From: Aureispira sp964404215 | Lineage (GTDB): Bacteria > Bacteroidota > Bacteroidia > Chitinophagales > Saprospiraceae | NCBI GenBank assembly: GCA_964404215.1 | Contig: CAYOJF010000035.1 | Coordinates: 1-46,107, forward strand | Direction: 5' to 3' | Length of the DNA: 46,107 nt | Shown: one piece after another, positions 22,906 through 31,139 of the stretch | Position numbering within the stretch: position 1 is the stretch's first letter | Layout of the letters: each line of letters begins with the position of its first letter | Program-made: the position numbers and the translations under genes | The notes under the pieces: model-generated | What the model was told of the DNA's origin: nothing | The model's input: the letters and a program-made list of their open reading frames with translations, nothing else | Database searches by the model: none

Positions 22906-24348
22906 ATGCAAATCCTACGAAACTATATTGGAGGTGAGCTACTCGCTCCCGTTCATAAAGAATATATTGATAACTATGAGCCTGCTACAGGTAAGGTATA
23001 TGCTCAGATTCCTGATTCTGACGAAAGTGATGTACAACTAGCACTCAAAGCCGCTAAAGCTGCTTTTCCTATTTGGTCTACCACTCCTATTTCGGAACGT
23101 TCCAAAATTCTATTGCAGATTGCTCGTCTGATAGAAGAGCAGCTTGAGCCACTTGCTCAAGCAGAATCTCAAGACAATGGAAAACCTGTTTGGTTAGCCA
23201 AAATGGTAGATATACCTCGTGCTGCTTCCAATTTTCAGTTCTATGCCACGGCCATACAGCATTACGCAGCAGATGCCAATGCCATGACTAACAAGGCCAT
23301 TAACTACACGCTAAGAGATGCTATTGGTGTAGTGGGTTGTATTTCTCCTTGGAATTTACCCCTCTATCTTTTTAGTTGGAAAATAGCCCCCGCACTAGCA
23401 GCTGGCAACTGTGTCATCGCTAAACCTTCGGAGGTAACTCCAATGACCGCCTATCTCCTATCCAAAATTTGTATAGAAGCAGGTCTCCCTCCAGGTGTGC
23501 TCAATATTGTCCATGGTTATGGACACAAAGTCGGCAATGAAATTGTCAGTCATCCTGCGATCAAAGCCATTTCCTTTACAGGAGGAACCCAGACAGGAGC
23601 TACTATCGCTAAAATAGCCGCTCCTATGTTCAAAAAACTATCGCTCGAACTCGGAGGTAAGAACCCCAATATCATCTTTGCGGACTGTGATTATGACAAA
23701 ATGTTGGCCACTACCATGCGTTCTTCTTTCGCCAATCAGGGACAAATCTGCCTCTGTGGCTCTCGAATTTTTGTAGAGCGTCCTATTTATGAAAAATTCA
23801 AAAAAGATTTTGTTGCCAAAACAAAAAAACTAGTGGTCGGAGACCCCAAAGAAAAAACCAGTAAAATGGGAGCTATTGTCTCCAAAGCTCATCAAGACAA
23901 AGTACTTTCTTATATCAAATTGGCTCAAGAAGAAGGTGGAACTATCTTAGCAGGTGGCGAAGCCATACAGCTCGAAGGACGTTGTCAAGAGGGCTACTTC
24001 ATCGCTCCCACTATTGTAGAAGGATTGGAATATAACTGCCGTACCAATCAAGAGGAAATTTTTGGACCTGTCGTCACGATTATGCCCTTTGATACCGAAG
24101 AGGAAGTGCTGCAATATGCCAATAGTGTGCAGTATGGTCTAGCATCCACTCTCTGGACAAGTAATATCAGTCGTGCCACCCGTATGGCTCAACAAATCCA
24201 TGCTGGCATCGTTTGGGTCAACTGTTGGCTACTTCGTGATTTGCGTACACCTTTTGGTGGTGTCAAAGCATCTGGAGTAGGTCGTGAAGGTGGTTTCCAC
24301 GCCCTTGATTTCTTTACTGAGCCAAAGAATGTTTGTATTGAGTATTAA
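22906..24348 (+). CDS. NAD(P)-dependent aldehyde dehydrogenase
   Basis: A 480-residue aldehyde dehydrogenase that oxidises an aldehyde to its carboxylate with NAD(P). Family marks are the cofactor region GCISPWNLPLYLFSWKIAPALAAGNCVIAKPSE, SFTGGTQTG, the general-base Glu in LELGGKNPNIIF, and the nucleophilic Cys in NQGQICLCGSRIFVE. EIFGPVVTIMPF and the C-terminal PFGGVKASGVGREGG are also conserved. The overall pattern recalls the semialdehyde dehydrogenases of aromatic and kynurenine catabolism (2-aminomuconate or 2-hydroxymuconate semialdehyde), but no pathway partners are adjacent, so the substrate is left open. It follows the small membrane protein gene and ends at a perfect hairpin. Confidence 0.92.
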   Translation: MQILRNYIGGELLAPVHKEYIDNYEPATGKVYAQIPDSDESDVQLALKAAKAAFPIWSTTPISERSKILLQIARLIEEQLEPLAQAESQDNGKPVWLAKMVDIPRAASNFQFYATAIQHYAADANAMTNKAINYTLRDAIGVVGCISPWNLPLYLFSWKIAPALAAGNCVIAKPSEVTPMTAYLLSKICIEAGLPPGVLNIVHGYGHKVGNEIVSHPAIKAISFTGGTQTGATIAKIAAPMFKKLSLELGGKNPNIIFADCDYDKMLATTMRSSFANQGQICLCGSRIFVERPIYEKFKKDFVAKTKKLVVGDPKEKTSKMGAIVSKAHQDKVLSYIKLAQEEGGTILAGGEAIQLEGRCQEGYFIAPTIVEGLEYNCRTNQEEIFGPVVTIMPFDTEEEVLQYANSVQYGLASTLWTSNISRATRMAQQIHAGIVWVNCWLLRDLRTPFGGVKASGVGREGGFHALDFFTEPKNVCIEY

Positions 24349-24370
24349 GAAAAACTTTATGCTATATCTA

Positions 24371-24406
24371 TTTCTACAGCATGGCTAAAAAGCCATGCTG
24401 TAGAAA
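24371..24406. terminator. Bidirectional terminator after the aldehyde dehydrogenase gene
   Basis: TTTCTACAGCATGGCT and AGCCATGCTGTAGAAA form a perfect 16-bp stem with an AAAA loop. It marks the border between conserved genes to the left and the orphan-gene region to the right. Confidence 0.75.
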
Positions 24407-24472
24407 CATAATAGAAGGCTCATATTTTGAAGTGCCAATTAGTGTCACCTGTCTGAATAATAGATTCTATAA

Positions 24473-24823
24473 TTATGTATCTTTATTTATCCATTCAATC
24501 TCGTGTCCAACTTCTCCTTCTTCTATTTCTCCAACTTTAAATTCTAATATTTCTGTTGCTATTTTTTTAATTTCCAATTTCCATTCTATCCATTCATCTA
24601 ATTCCATTCTAGCAACAAAATGAAGACCACTGGGTTCTACAGAAGCAGATATTGATTTCTCATCTTCATTATAACTGAACCAGTAAGGAATTCCATTTGC
24701 CCCTTCTCCTTCTTTCCCAAATCCCAGCCAGCCATTCATCTTCTCATAAACCAAAGGTACTTTATCCCAAATCTCTTTGGGTAAATCATATCTTATATTC
24801 AAATTGCATTCGTGCAGTTTCAT
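24473..24823 (-). CDS. Hypothetical 116-residue protein
   Basis: A soluble acidic protein with no recognised family. It contains KEIWDKVPLVYEKMNGWLGFG, then GIPYWFSYNEDEKSISASVEPSGLHF, and a Glu-rich C-terminus. The fold looks like a small alpha/beta protein, and the GIPYWFS plus EPSGL pattern recalls orphan proteins near toxin-immunity clusters; I cannot name it. Its ATG overlaps the stop of the preceding gene (24820-25329) in the arrangement ATGA, so the two are translationally coupled and probably work together. Confidence 0.6.
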   Translation of the reverse strand: MKLHECNLNIRYDLPKEIWDKVPLVYEKMNGWLGFGKEGEGANGIPYWFSYNEDEKSISASVEPSGLHFVARMELDEWIEWKLEIKKIATEILEFKVGEIEEGEVGHEIEWINKDT

Positions 24824-25329
24824 TTATGTTTAATTATTTTCCCATTTGAGCTTAAACAGATTATCTCTGGTTTCTCTCCGTCCTCATTTCTTTTCCCTCT
24901 GCCATAAAGACCAATTTCATAATCTTCTGGGTTATCTTTATCTATTTCGCTTGGATGAACATAAGTGTACATTCCATATCCATGCCCTGACACAACCCAA
25001 CCTTCTGTTTTGTTTAAAGTTATTGTTCCAAAATCTCCCGCTGGTCCTCCTCCATGAACTGGTCCAAATTCCTTCATTTGTTCTAAACCTTGTTTTTCTA
25101 TTTCTTTTTCATTCGATGCATCTTCATTTATTATATAAGTCCCATTTTTAAATAAAATCCAATTTTCAAATTTAGGATTGATTGCTAATTTAACATGTTT
25201 TATCAATTCATTTTCAGTCAATTCATATTTATCCATATTCATCTGATTTTTATTTGAATTTTTCGCTGATATTAATAGCCATGTGATTAATACTCCAATT
25301 ATTATTGCAATAAGAAATTCTTTATTCAT
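24820..25329 (-). CDS. Hypothetical membrane-anchored protein
   Basis: A 169-residue protein with an N-terminal membrane helix (about residues 5-21, FLIAIIIGVLITWLLIS) and a globular remainder outside the cytoplasm or facing it. Features include a segment EFGPVHGGGPAGDFGTITLNKTEGWVVSGHGYGMYTYVHP (Gly and aromatic-rich). The family is not recognised. Coupled by a four-base stop/start overlap to the 116-residue gene, a layout often seen for an effector with its partner or immunity protein; that reading is inference from layout and location among orphan genes only. Confidence 0.6.
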   Translation of the reverse strand: MNKEFLIAIIIGVLITWLLISAKNSNKNQMNMDKYELTENELIKHVKLAINPKFENWILFKNGTYIINEDASNEKEIEKQGLEQMKEFGPVHGGGPAGDFGTITLNKTEGWVVSGHGYGMYTYVHPSEIDKDNPEDYEIGLYGRGKRNEDGEKPEIICLSSNGKIIKHK

Positions 25330-25356
25330 TTTGGATGTTTTTCTTTTCTGTTTGTA

Positions 25357-25497
25357 GCTAATGGGTTGAGGATAAGCCCTATCTTGAAAAATAAGTGTAC
25401 TTTTTGGGAGATAGAAGTGTATAGAATGTTCTGAACTCTCTCTCCAAAAGGAAGAGCAGTGTAGTACTGGGCTTGTATTCGCCCTATTCGAGTTACA
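25357..25497. repeat. Imperfect palindromic spacer 1 of the orphan-gene region
   Basis: The left side AATGGGTTGAGGATAAGCCC is mirrored, with small bulges, at the right side GGGCTTGTATTCGCCCTATT. About 90 bases lie between, with a shorter CTCTCTCC segment. The outer-box plus inner-box layout is similar to an integron attC site, and a similar one occurs at 29549-29635, but no integrase is present. Confidence 0.4.
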
Positions 25498-25671
25498 TCA
25501 TTCATTCCATTCTAGGGTAAAACCACCTTCTTTAGAATCTAGTATTTCTATTCCAATTATCTTATTGGTTTCTTTTCTTGAGACTCCCGAAGTGTTGATA
25601 TTCTTAGTTTTTACTTTTGATACCTGATATTCTTTAATCTCTTCTCTAATCCAATTACTTACAAATCTCAT
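25498..25671 (-). CDS. Short 57-residue hypothetical protein
   Basis: An open frame of 57 residues found between spacer 1 and the 177-residue lipoprotein gene. It starts at an ATG (MRFVSNWIREEIKEYQ) and ends GFTLEWNE. The composition is protein-like: an amphipathic N-terminal helix, then KNINTSGVSRKETNKIIGIE and a closing beta segment. It has the size of many orphan cassette products and might also be the remaining C-terminus of a longer protein. No function can be offered. Confidence 0.45.
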   Translation of the reverse strand: MRFVSNWIREEIKEYQVSKVKTKNINTSGVSRKETNKIIGIEILDSKEGGFTLEWNE

Positions 25672-25726
25672 CTTGAAACTAGTTTTCTACTCAAATATTT
25701 AATACTAAAATTAGTGATAACCAAAG

Positions 25727-26260
25727 TTATTCGCAAGTAAGACACTCTGCGTCTAACAATTGAAATGGCAAATTCTTAACATCAGTAGTATCTATTTTGA
25801 ATATTCCCTCTATTTTACAGAAAGAGCTTACCTCAAAAGGATAAGCTTTAGTAAATTTAATTAGAACGACATCATGAACACCAAACTCTTGAATACACAA
25901 CATGTTTCCCTGAGAAAGATACCTACTAAGGAATATTTCTTTTATAACACTATTACTATTTGTAACGTGATGTACATAACCTTCTAAAAGTATTTTCTTT
26001 CCTACTAACTCTTTCACATTATCAGAAAAATCATATTTACAATACATATAGTCATCTTCCATGCTATAATAAAATTTCTCTTTTTCTATTCCATTATTAA
26101 TAATATCCCATGTAGGGCTCTCACCTACATTTCGTTCATTGTTAGCAATTTCATTAATCAGTTTCAACTCTATCACCTCTGTATTAAGTACCTTTTTCTT
26201 TGCTCTACATCCAAATAAAAACATTATAAATATAAGTGTAAAAGTAGTTCTATTTACCAT
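25727..26260 (-). CDS. Lipoprotein, paralogue of the next gene
   Basis: A 177-residue lipoprotein with lipobox FLFGC (Cys at residue 18). It shares with the neighbouring 167-residue protein the order W-x-I-x-x-x-G-I, a central segment Y-D-F-S then a GYV strand (KKILLEGYVHHV), a later strand before G-I/V-F, and a closing LLDAECLTCE (the neighbour ends LVNVTCLSCE). The C-terminal Cys-x-x-Cys ending could bind metal or form a disulfide. The arrangement (a beta-barrel with paired cysteines) recalls small DUF3299-type or OB-fold lipoproteins, but this is a guess. The two genes are tandem on the minus strand with a 27-base gap. Confidence 0.65.
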   Translation of the reverse strand: MVNRTTFTLIFIMFLFGCRAKKKVLNTEVIELKLINEIANNERNVGESPTWDIINNGIEKEKFYYSMEDDYMYCKYDFSDNVKELVGKKILLEGYVHHVTNSNSVIKEIFLSRYLSQGNMLCIQEFGVHDVVLIKFTKAYPFEVSSFCKIEGIFKIDTTDVKNLPFQLLDAECLTCE

Positions 26261-26287
26261 TTGTTAGCGATTATTGAATTCAATAAA

Positions 26288-26791
26288 TTATTCACAGCTA
26301 AGACAAGTTACATTCACTAATTGAAAGCCATATTTTTTACTGGATATGAAGACTCCAGTCAATGTGTATAATTTATTCCTTTCATAGTTTTTATATTCGG
26401 TACTAAAATTTATAGGGTTGCATTCATATCTATACCCTGTACACAAGTCCTCATAGAAAGGAACACTAGCTACCCAAAAATCATATTCTCCATCAATCTT
26501 ATACTTATCGCTGACATATCCTCTAATAGTAATTGAGTCACGGTGCATCGCTTCAATTGGAGAAGAAAATTGATACTCAAAATCAAAACCCTCAGATGTG
26601 GAGTTATAAATTGGTCTTAACTTCAAAATTCCACTGTCAACGATATTCCACAGTTTCTCGTATTTTATTGGAAAAGCACATGCGGTATCATTCATACTTT
26701 TATCATGATGAGAATGATCAAGTCGTACAACTTTAGTTCTGCATCCCAATAAGAATACTAATAGCATCAGCACTAAAATAAGTCTTAGCAT
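26288..26791 (-). CDS. Lipoprotein, paralogue of the downstream gene
   Basis: A 167-residue lipoprotein with signal MLRLILVLMLLVFLLGCRT, lipidated Cys at residue 17. A His-rich patch (LDHSHHDKS) follows the lipidated end. The core repeats the pattern of the neighbour at 25727: WNIVDSGILK, FDFEYQFSSPIEA, ITIRGYVSD, LTGVFIS and a final LVNVTCLSCE. The pair seems to have arisen by duplication and diverged to perhaps 25-30% identity by eye. It is exported and membrane-anchored; role unknown. The upstream interval (26792-26856) has CACTCCAGCCCATTCGC, part of another possible spacer. Confidence 0.65.
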   Translation of the reverse strand: MLRLILVLMLLVFLLGCRTKVVRLDHSHHDKSMNDTACAFPIKYEKLWNIVDSGILKLRPIYNSTSEGFDFEYQFSSPIEAMHRDSITIRGYVSDKYKIDGEYDFWVASVPFYEDLCTGYRYECNPINFSTEYKNYERNKLYTLTGVFISSKKYGFQLVNVTCLSCE

Positions 26792-26856
26792 TACTTTATT
26801 TGTTTAGCTACTAACATTAAACACTCCAGCCCATTCGCAACACGCCTTCGTTGACA

Positions 26857-27405
26857 TTAATCTAACATGTCATATTTAATATAAAAAAATAATTGCTCAT
26901 TATTAGCTACAATAGTACCGAAAAAAATCTCTTGTAATAATCTATCCTGAAGATCATTGTCAAATAGCTCATAAAAAGCCTCTATTTTATCTGTACGAAA
27001 AATATAACTACTATCAAAAGCAGGATTTACTCCTAGCTCAACTATACCCCCATATTTATCAGTATCCATAACCGTATGAGAAGGAGTTGTCAATACAAAA
27101 TTAGGCAAACCTTCATACTTCCTATCTATCGCAACCCTAGTATAAGTCTGTTTAAATTGCCCTGAACCTACACTAAACATATCGACTGTCACTCCTAGCC
27201 CTTCATAGATGCCCCTAGCAAAAGGATAGTTGTGTGCAAACCAACTCCATTTGGAAGGAATGGTGAGTCGAAAATTATATTGAGTGGCTAATATTCGGAA
27301 TTGAGCGACAATCTTATCCATATTGCGGAAAGCAACCCACAAACCAATGCAAAGTGTCCCCATACAGAGAACTACGATTCCACTAATAATTATCGTTTCT
27401 TTCAT
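26857..27405 (-). CDS. Hypothetical membrane-anchored protein
   Basis: A 182-residue protein with one N-terminal membrane helix (about residues 5-25, IIISGIVVLCMGTLCIGLWVAF) and a globular domain of about 155 residues. Visible pieces are FRLTIPSKWSWFAHNYPFARGIYEGLGVTVDMF, then SHTVMDTDKYGGIVELGVNPAFDSSYIFRT and a C-terminal LLQEIFFGTIVANNEQLFFYIKYDML. It has the feel of a two-lobed beta-rich domain, but no family is recognised. It is one of several isolated minus-strand orphans here. Confidence 0.6.
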   Translation of the reverse strand: MKETIIISGIVVLCMGTLCIGLWVAFRNMDKIVAQFRILATQYNFRLTIPSKWSWFAHNYPFARGIYEGLGVTVDMFSVGSGQFKQTYTRVAIDRKYEGLPNFVLTTPSHTVMDTDKYGGIVELGVNPAFDSSYIFRTDKIEAFYELFDNDLQDRLLQEIFFGTIVANNEQLFFYIKYDMLD

Positions 27406-27735
27406 TTCTAAAAAGTGTGCTTGATATGTCGTGTGACTAAACCTTTAGCTTCACCGAAATTTTTCGCAAAACTCAGGGTAGTGAAAATGCTAATTTTTCA
27501 AAACTTCATATACATCATATATATTGAAGTTGTTTAAAAATTGTTATTAACGATAGTAGGATATGTTTATTATTGATTAGAAATCTGATACATATTACAT
27601 CCTAAATTAATACTAAAGGCATTTTTACTGATTTTAAAATCATAAGATTCAATTCACTTAAAAACCTAGCAATAATCGGGAAACAAAAATAATCAAACAA
27701 ATCATTTTTAAACAACTTCATTGGTATAATAGAGC
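27406..27735. other. Gene-free AT-rich interval of 330 bases
   Basis: No convincing gene. The only structure is a hairpin near 27502-27541 (AACTTCA...TGAAGTT), possibly a weak terminator for the minus-strand gene ending at 27736. Confidence 0.5.
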
Positions 27736-28545
27736 TTATTTACAGTACTGATTCAATTTTTTGTAAAACCTTTTATTATACCTAATTTTTTCTTCAGAAT
27801 TGTAGCCTAATGAGACTTGAGTCATAGAAAGATTTTTTAAATCAAATTTTTCAGTAGAAAATCTTGGAGCAGTCAATTCTAGATTTTCTCTTGTAACAAA
27901 CGTTATAGTTTTTTCTTTCTCTAAATCATGATATTCAATATGTAAAAACATGAAGCCATCTTTACCAATATATACAGTCTCATTTCCCCAGCTTCCTGAT
28001 AGTAAATAATATCCAGTTTTTCCTCCATTGTACAATGATGCCCAGAAATCACTACAAGTACAAATTTTGTCTTTATGCTTTCTACTACTTTCTATATCTG
28101 ATTCTAAAGTAATTTTCCAAGAACCGTTTTTGTTAGAGAGCATTAAAAATCCTAGCGTAGTATCTTTTTTACTTTTACTAGAAGTGTACTCTTTCTGAAA
28201 ATATACCTCATAAGTATTGTTATAAGCTTTAACTATCTCTATATCACTAATTTTTTGTGAAAAATATTCATGCTTTTCAATAGCTTTAATCTTATTTTCT
28301 AAGCATTCTTTCTTTTGCTTAGTTTCTGTGTAGTAACTAACTGTATTGTCATAAATACTATTAAGTGCATTCCAGTCTCTTTGATTTATAGCTTTACTCC
28401 ATATTTCTGTGACTTCTTTTGGCGATTTTGCTTTTATAGGGATTTCTTTTATATTTTCTAATATTTCAAGTGTGGGTGTTTTTTTGCTCTCTGATTTACA
28501 ACTAATGAGAAAAACGATAATAAATAGTATTAGGTGCGGTTTCAT
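27736..28545 (-). CDS. Lipoprotein with an NTF2-like N-terminal domain
   Basis: A 269-residue protein starting at the ATG at 28545 (MKPHLILFIIVFLISCKS), which gives a proper lipobox LISC; the frame is open to 28599, but that extension would spoil the signal peptide. The first domain (about residues 35-150) resembles the NTF2/SnoaL-like fold, with PKEVTEIWSKAINQRDWNALNSIYDNTVSYY, a strand FLMLSNKNGSWKITLES and the expected order of helices. The rest (about 155-269) is separate, beta-rich and unassigned. Lipid-anchored and probably facing the periplasm or cell surface. Function not inferred. Confidence 0.65.
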   Translation of the reverse strand: MKPHLILFIIVFLISCKSESKKTPTLEILENIKEIPIKAKSPKEVTEIWSKAINQRDWNALNSIYDNTVSYYTETKQKKECLENKIKAIEKHEYFSQKISDIEIVKAYNNTYEVYFQKEYTSSKSKKDTTLGFLMLSNKNGSWKITLESDIESSRKHKDKICTCSDFWASLYNGGKTGYYLLSGSWGNETVYIGKDGFMFLHIEYHDLEKEKTITFVTRENLELTAPRFSTEKFDLKNLSMTQVSLGYNSEEKIRYNKRFYKKLNQYCK

Positions 28546-28583
28546 TTTTTTTAATGTCAATGGGGTTATTTTATACTTGTACA

Positions 28584-28655
28584 TAACGCCTAAGTACACA
28601 CTGTAGCTGGCGAAGTGTTTTGATTCATGTGATTCCTGAACTGCCCGTTATTGCT
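28584..28655. repeat. Imperfect palindromic spacer 2 of the orphan-gene region
   Basis: It begins ATAACGCC and ends CCCGTTAT, with CACT...AGTG inside. Symmetry is weaker than in spacers 1 and 3, but the outer TAACG/CGTTA pair is the same as in spacer 3. Confidence 0.3.
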
Positions 28656-28667
28656 GTCTACTCTTTG

Positions 28668-29531
28668 TTATATCTCGTATTCTTTTTTATATTGTTTTTC
28701 CCAAACTAGATATATTCGTTCCAAAAGTTCCTTGCTTATATTAGGGTAGTTTAGTCCTAATTCTTGGCAAATACTTATTAAGTTCGCCTGAATATCTATA
28801 CTTATTAATGACGGATCAATTTTGAATCTATAGTTTAGTTTGATTGAGATTGCAAGCAACTGAGATAATTCCATTAAAATTGACCACAATCTATCAGCGA
28901 CTCCGTATTTTTTTTGGTTCACTCTATAATCTTCCGACTTCTTAATTGTCTTTATTTCGTTAAAATGATTTTTAATATTTGTTTCTTTAGTCAAAGACAG
29001 ATTATTATAAAAGGCTTTAGTCGTTCGATTTCCAGAATTCCAATTAGCTGCGAATTCGCTAATAAAAACTTCAACATAATAGCTTGAAATTTTGCGTATT
29101 TCAAAATCTAATTCACTTTTTATATTCGGCGGGTTCCGTAACTTGTTATCAATTGCATGACCAATTTCATGTCTAAAAACATAGAAAATCAACTCTTCAT
29201 TAATTGACAATTTAGTTTTATCTTTATAGTTTATAATTCCATTCAATATTTCCTCTCTATAGACTATTGAAGATTTTTCTCCCTGTTTTATAGTCTTACC
29301 AAATCCAACAGCATGTTCTCTATCCGTAAAGCCTTCATCTTTATCAATTGATTTAATTGCTTCTCCATATTTTTTCTTTTCTGCGAAAATAATCCTGTCG
29401 AATATTCTTATATCAGACCCTAAATCTTTGACTGTATTTTCAATTTCTTCCTCTAGCAAATTCCTAGCTATAGAAACTTGCCCTTCTAACTCTGGATTTA
29501 AAGCCGCCTCTATATAAAATTCAATTTTCAT
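28668..29531 (-). CDS. Putative HEIGH-motif zinc metallopeptidase
   Basis: A 287-residue soluble protein with no signal peptide. Residues 121-125 read HEIGH within FYVFRHEIGHAIDNK, the zinc-binding H-E-x-x-H motif of gluzincin-type peptidases. A candidate third ligand is Glu159 in VFISEFAANWNSG, about 33 residues downstream, as expected. The N-terminal third carries DIRIFDRIIFAEKKKYGEA and the C-terminal third a helical region ending in WEKQYKKEYE. I do not recognise a named family, but peptidase activity is plausible. It is the most upstream gene on this strand in the orphan stretch and is bracketed by palindromic spacers at 28584-28655 and 29549-29635. Confidence 0.6.
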   Translation of the reverse strand: MKIEFYIEAALNPELEGQVSIARNLLEEEIENTVKDLGSDIRIFDRIIFAEKKKYGEAIKSIDKDEGFTDREHAVGFGKTIKQGEKSSIVYREEILNGIINYKDKTKLSINEELIFYVFRHEIGHAIDNKLRNPPNIKSELDFEIRKISSYYVEVFISEFAANWNSGNRTTKAFYNNLSLTKETNIKNHFNEIKTIKKSEDYRVNQKKYGVADRLWSILMELSQLLAISIKLNYRFKIDPSLISIDIQANLISICQELGLNYPNISKELLERIYLVWEKQYKKEYEI

Positions 29532-29548
29532 TTTCTTTCTTTATAAGA

Positions 29549-29635
29549 TATAACGGGTCTGAGATAAATCCCGTGCTAAAAAATAAGCTGACTTCTTTTT
29601 TTAAGATGGGTTTTATTCCTTGTTCCGTTATGTAT
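29549..29635. repeat. Imperfect palindromic spacer 3 of the orphan-gene region
   Basis: TAACGGGTCTGAGATAAATC on the left is mirrored at the right by GGGTTTTATTCCTTGTTCCG followed by TTA, so outer TAACGG/CCGTTA boxes and inner ATAAA-CCC/GGG-TTTAT boxes are visible. This is the best of the attC-like palindromes. Confidence 0.45.
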
Positions 29636-29792
29636 GACTATAGGGAGGATTGCATAGGAACAATTGTATAAAATCAATATACAAAAAACAGCAATAACAT
29701 CCATCAAAATATATCACCAACCAGCCATATTAGTAGATATTCATAACAAGTATAGATAACCAACCATTCTTAAGTTATTCACTTCCATGACT

Positions 29793-31073
29793 CTAAAAAT
29801 GTGTCTGATAGAAATCAATCACCCGCTCATCCACAAAAATATCTTTGGGGCGAAGGGGCTGACGCAATACAATCCCCTCTAGGGTAGTACATCGACTGAG
29901 AGCCACATAAGTCTGTCCATATTCAAAGGCTCCCTTTCCCATATCAATAATGACGCGTTCAAAAGTTTTGCCTTGACTTTTATGTATCGTCATTGCCCAT
30001 GCTAAACGCAGTGGGTATTGTGTAAATGTACCAATAGGTTTCGTGTCAATTTCGTTATTTTTATCAATAGAATGCTTGACCGCTTCCCACTCAAAAGGCT
30101 CTACATCTACAATCTGAATCATCCCTTGAGGAGTCAATACTTCCACCTTGATGGCCTCTTGCGAAAGATAGATAACTTTACCAATCGTACCATTGACATA
30201 GCGTCGCTTTTGGTCATTTTTGAGGAATATTACTTGAGCCCCAACTTTGAGTTTGAGGGGCGTTTCGGCTGGAGCTACCCGTACATCGCCCGTTATTTTG
30301 GCGATATAAGAAAACTCTTCTGTCTCCAATGCCTTTAATTTGGCTTTGTTGATTTCGTCCACTTTGGCATTACGAGCAGAAAGAATAACATAGAAATCTT
30401 CATCTTCTAGCTTTACTTCTGCCCTTTCGTTGAGGGTCATGAGGTCATCTTCATCCATTCTGCGTAGGCGAATGGCATCCAAAAGACGAATAAATTGGCG
30501 ATTTGCTTGGCGATATACCTGCCGAAGCTCTATCATATTGATCGGCAAAAAAGTTTGGAAAACTTCTGCTGAGAAAAAATAAGGACTCTCGTACTGCTGT
30601 TGAAAAAGCATGCGTTCTTCCATAGAGGCAATCACAGGAGGCAGTTGAAATAAATCACCAAAAAAGATCATTTGTATTCCTCCAAAAGGTAACGTTCGAT
30701 TCCTACCATTGATCCTCAAAAAAAAATCAATTTGCTCTATCATATCTGCTCGTACCATCGAAATTTCATCAATAATAATAGCATCTAATTTCTGATACAT
30801 TCGTCTATTGCGACGCTCTTTTATTTCTTGCTTTTTGAGCGGGCGAGGTGGAAACCCAAAGAAAGAATGGATCGTTTGTCCTCCTACATTCAATGCAGCT
30901 ATTCCTGTTGGGGCGAGTACTGCTATTTTTTTCTTCGTCCTTGCTCTAAAATATTTGAGCAAAGTAGATTTTCCTGTCCCTGCTTTTCCTGTGATAAAAA
31001 GACAATTGTTTGTCCTTTCCATCTCGTGTAGAGCTGCTTTGAAATCACTATTGATTTCGATTATTTCTTTCAT
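29793..31073 (-). CDS. PIF1-like superfamily 1 DNA helicase
   Basis: A 426-residue 5'-3' helicase of the PIF1/RecD group, which unwinds DNA structures such as R-loops and quadruplexes. Walker A is GKAGTGKST (residues 29-37), followed by APTGIAALNVGGQTIHSFFGFPP, the Walker B region DAIIIDEISMV, then FFGDLFQLPPV (motif III), and toward the C-terminus LAWAMTIHKSQGKTFERVIID and YVALSRCT (motifs V and VI). The length fits the short bacterial type. It starts 12 bases after the terminator of the substrate-binding protein gene, so its own promoter must lie inside that gene or it depends on readthrough. Confidence 0.9.
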   Translation of the reverse strand: MKEIIEINSDFKAALHEMERTNNCLFITGKAGTGKSTLLKYFRARTKKKIAVLAPTGIAALNVGGQTIHSFFGFPPRPLKKQEIKERRNRRMYQKLDAIIIDEISMVRADMIEQIDFFLRINGRNRTLPFGGIQMIFFGDLFQLPPVIASMEERMLFQQQYESPYFFSAEVFQTFLPINMIELRQVYRQANRQFIRLLDAIRLRRMDEDDLMTLNERAEVKLEDEDFYVILSARNAKVDEINKAKLKALETEEFSYIAKITGDVRVAPAETPLKLKVGAQVIFLKNDQKRRYVNGTIGKVIYLSQEAIKVEVLTPQGMIQIVDVEPFEWEAVKHSIDKNNEIDTKPIGTFTQYPLRLAWAMTIHKSQGKTFERVIIDMGKGAFEYGQTYVALSRCTTLEGIVLRQPLRPKDIFVDERVIDFYQTHF

Positions 31074-31087
31074 CTCATTGATTAAAA

Positions 31088-31118
31088 AAAACAGCCCATC
31101 AATTAGACAGGCTGTTTT
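31088..31118 (-). terminator. Terminator of the substrate-binding protein gene
   Basis: AAAACAGCC pairs with GGCTGTTTT. On the minus strand a long T run follows the stem. It lies between the stop at 31140 and the PIF1 start at 31073. Confidence 0.8.
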
Positions 31119-31139
31119 ATCTATATAAGTGGTTTAAAT

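Noticed and set aside
24407..29700. A true integron
   Set aside because: No integron integrase gene or perfect attC consensus is visible; only cassette-like organisation is claimed.
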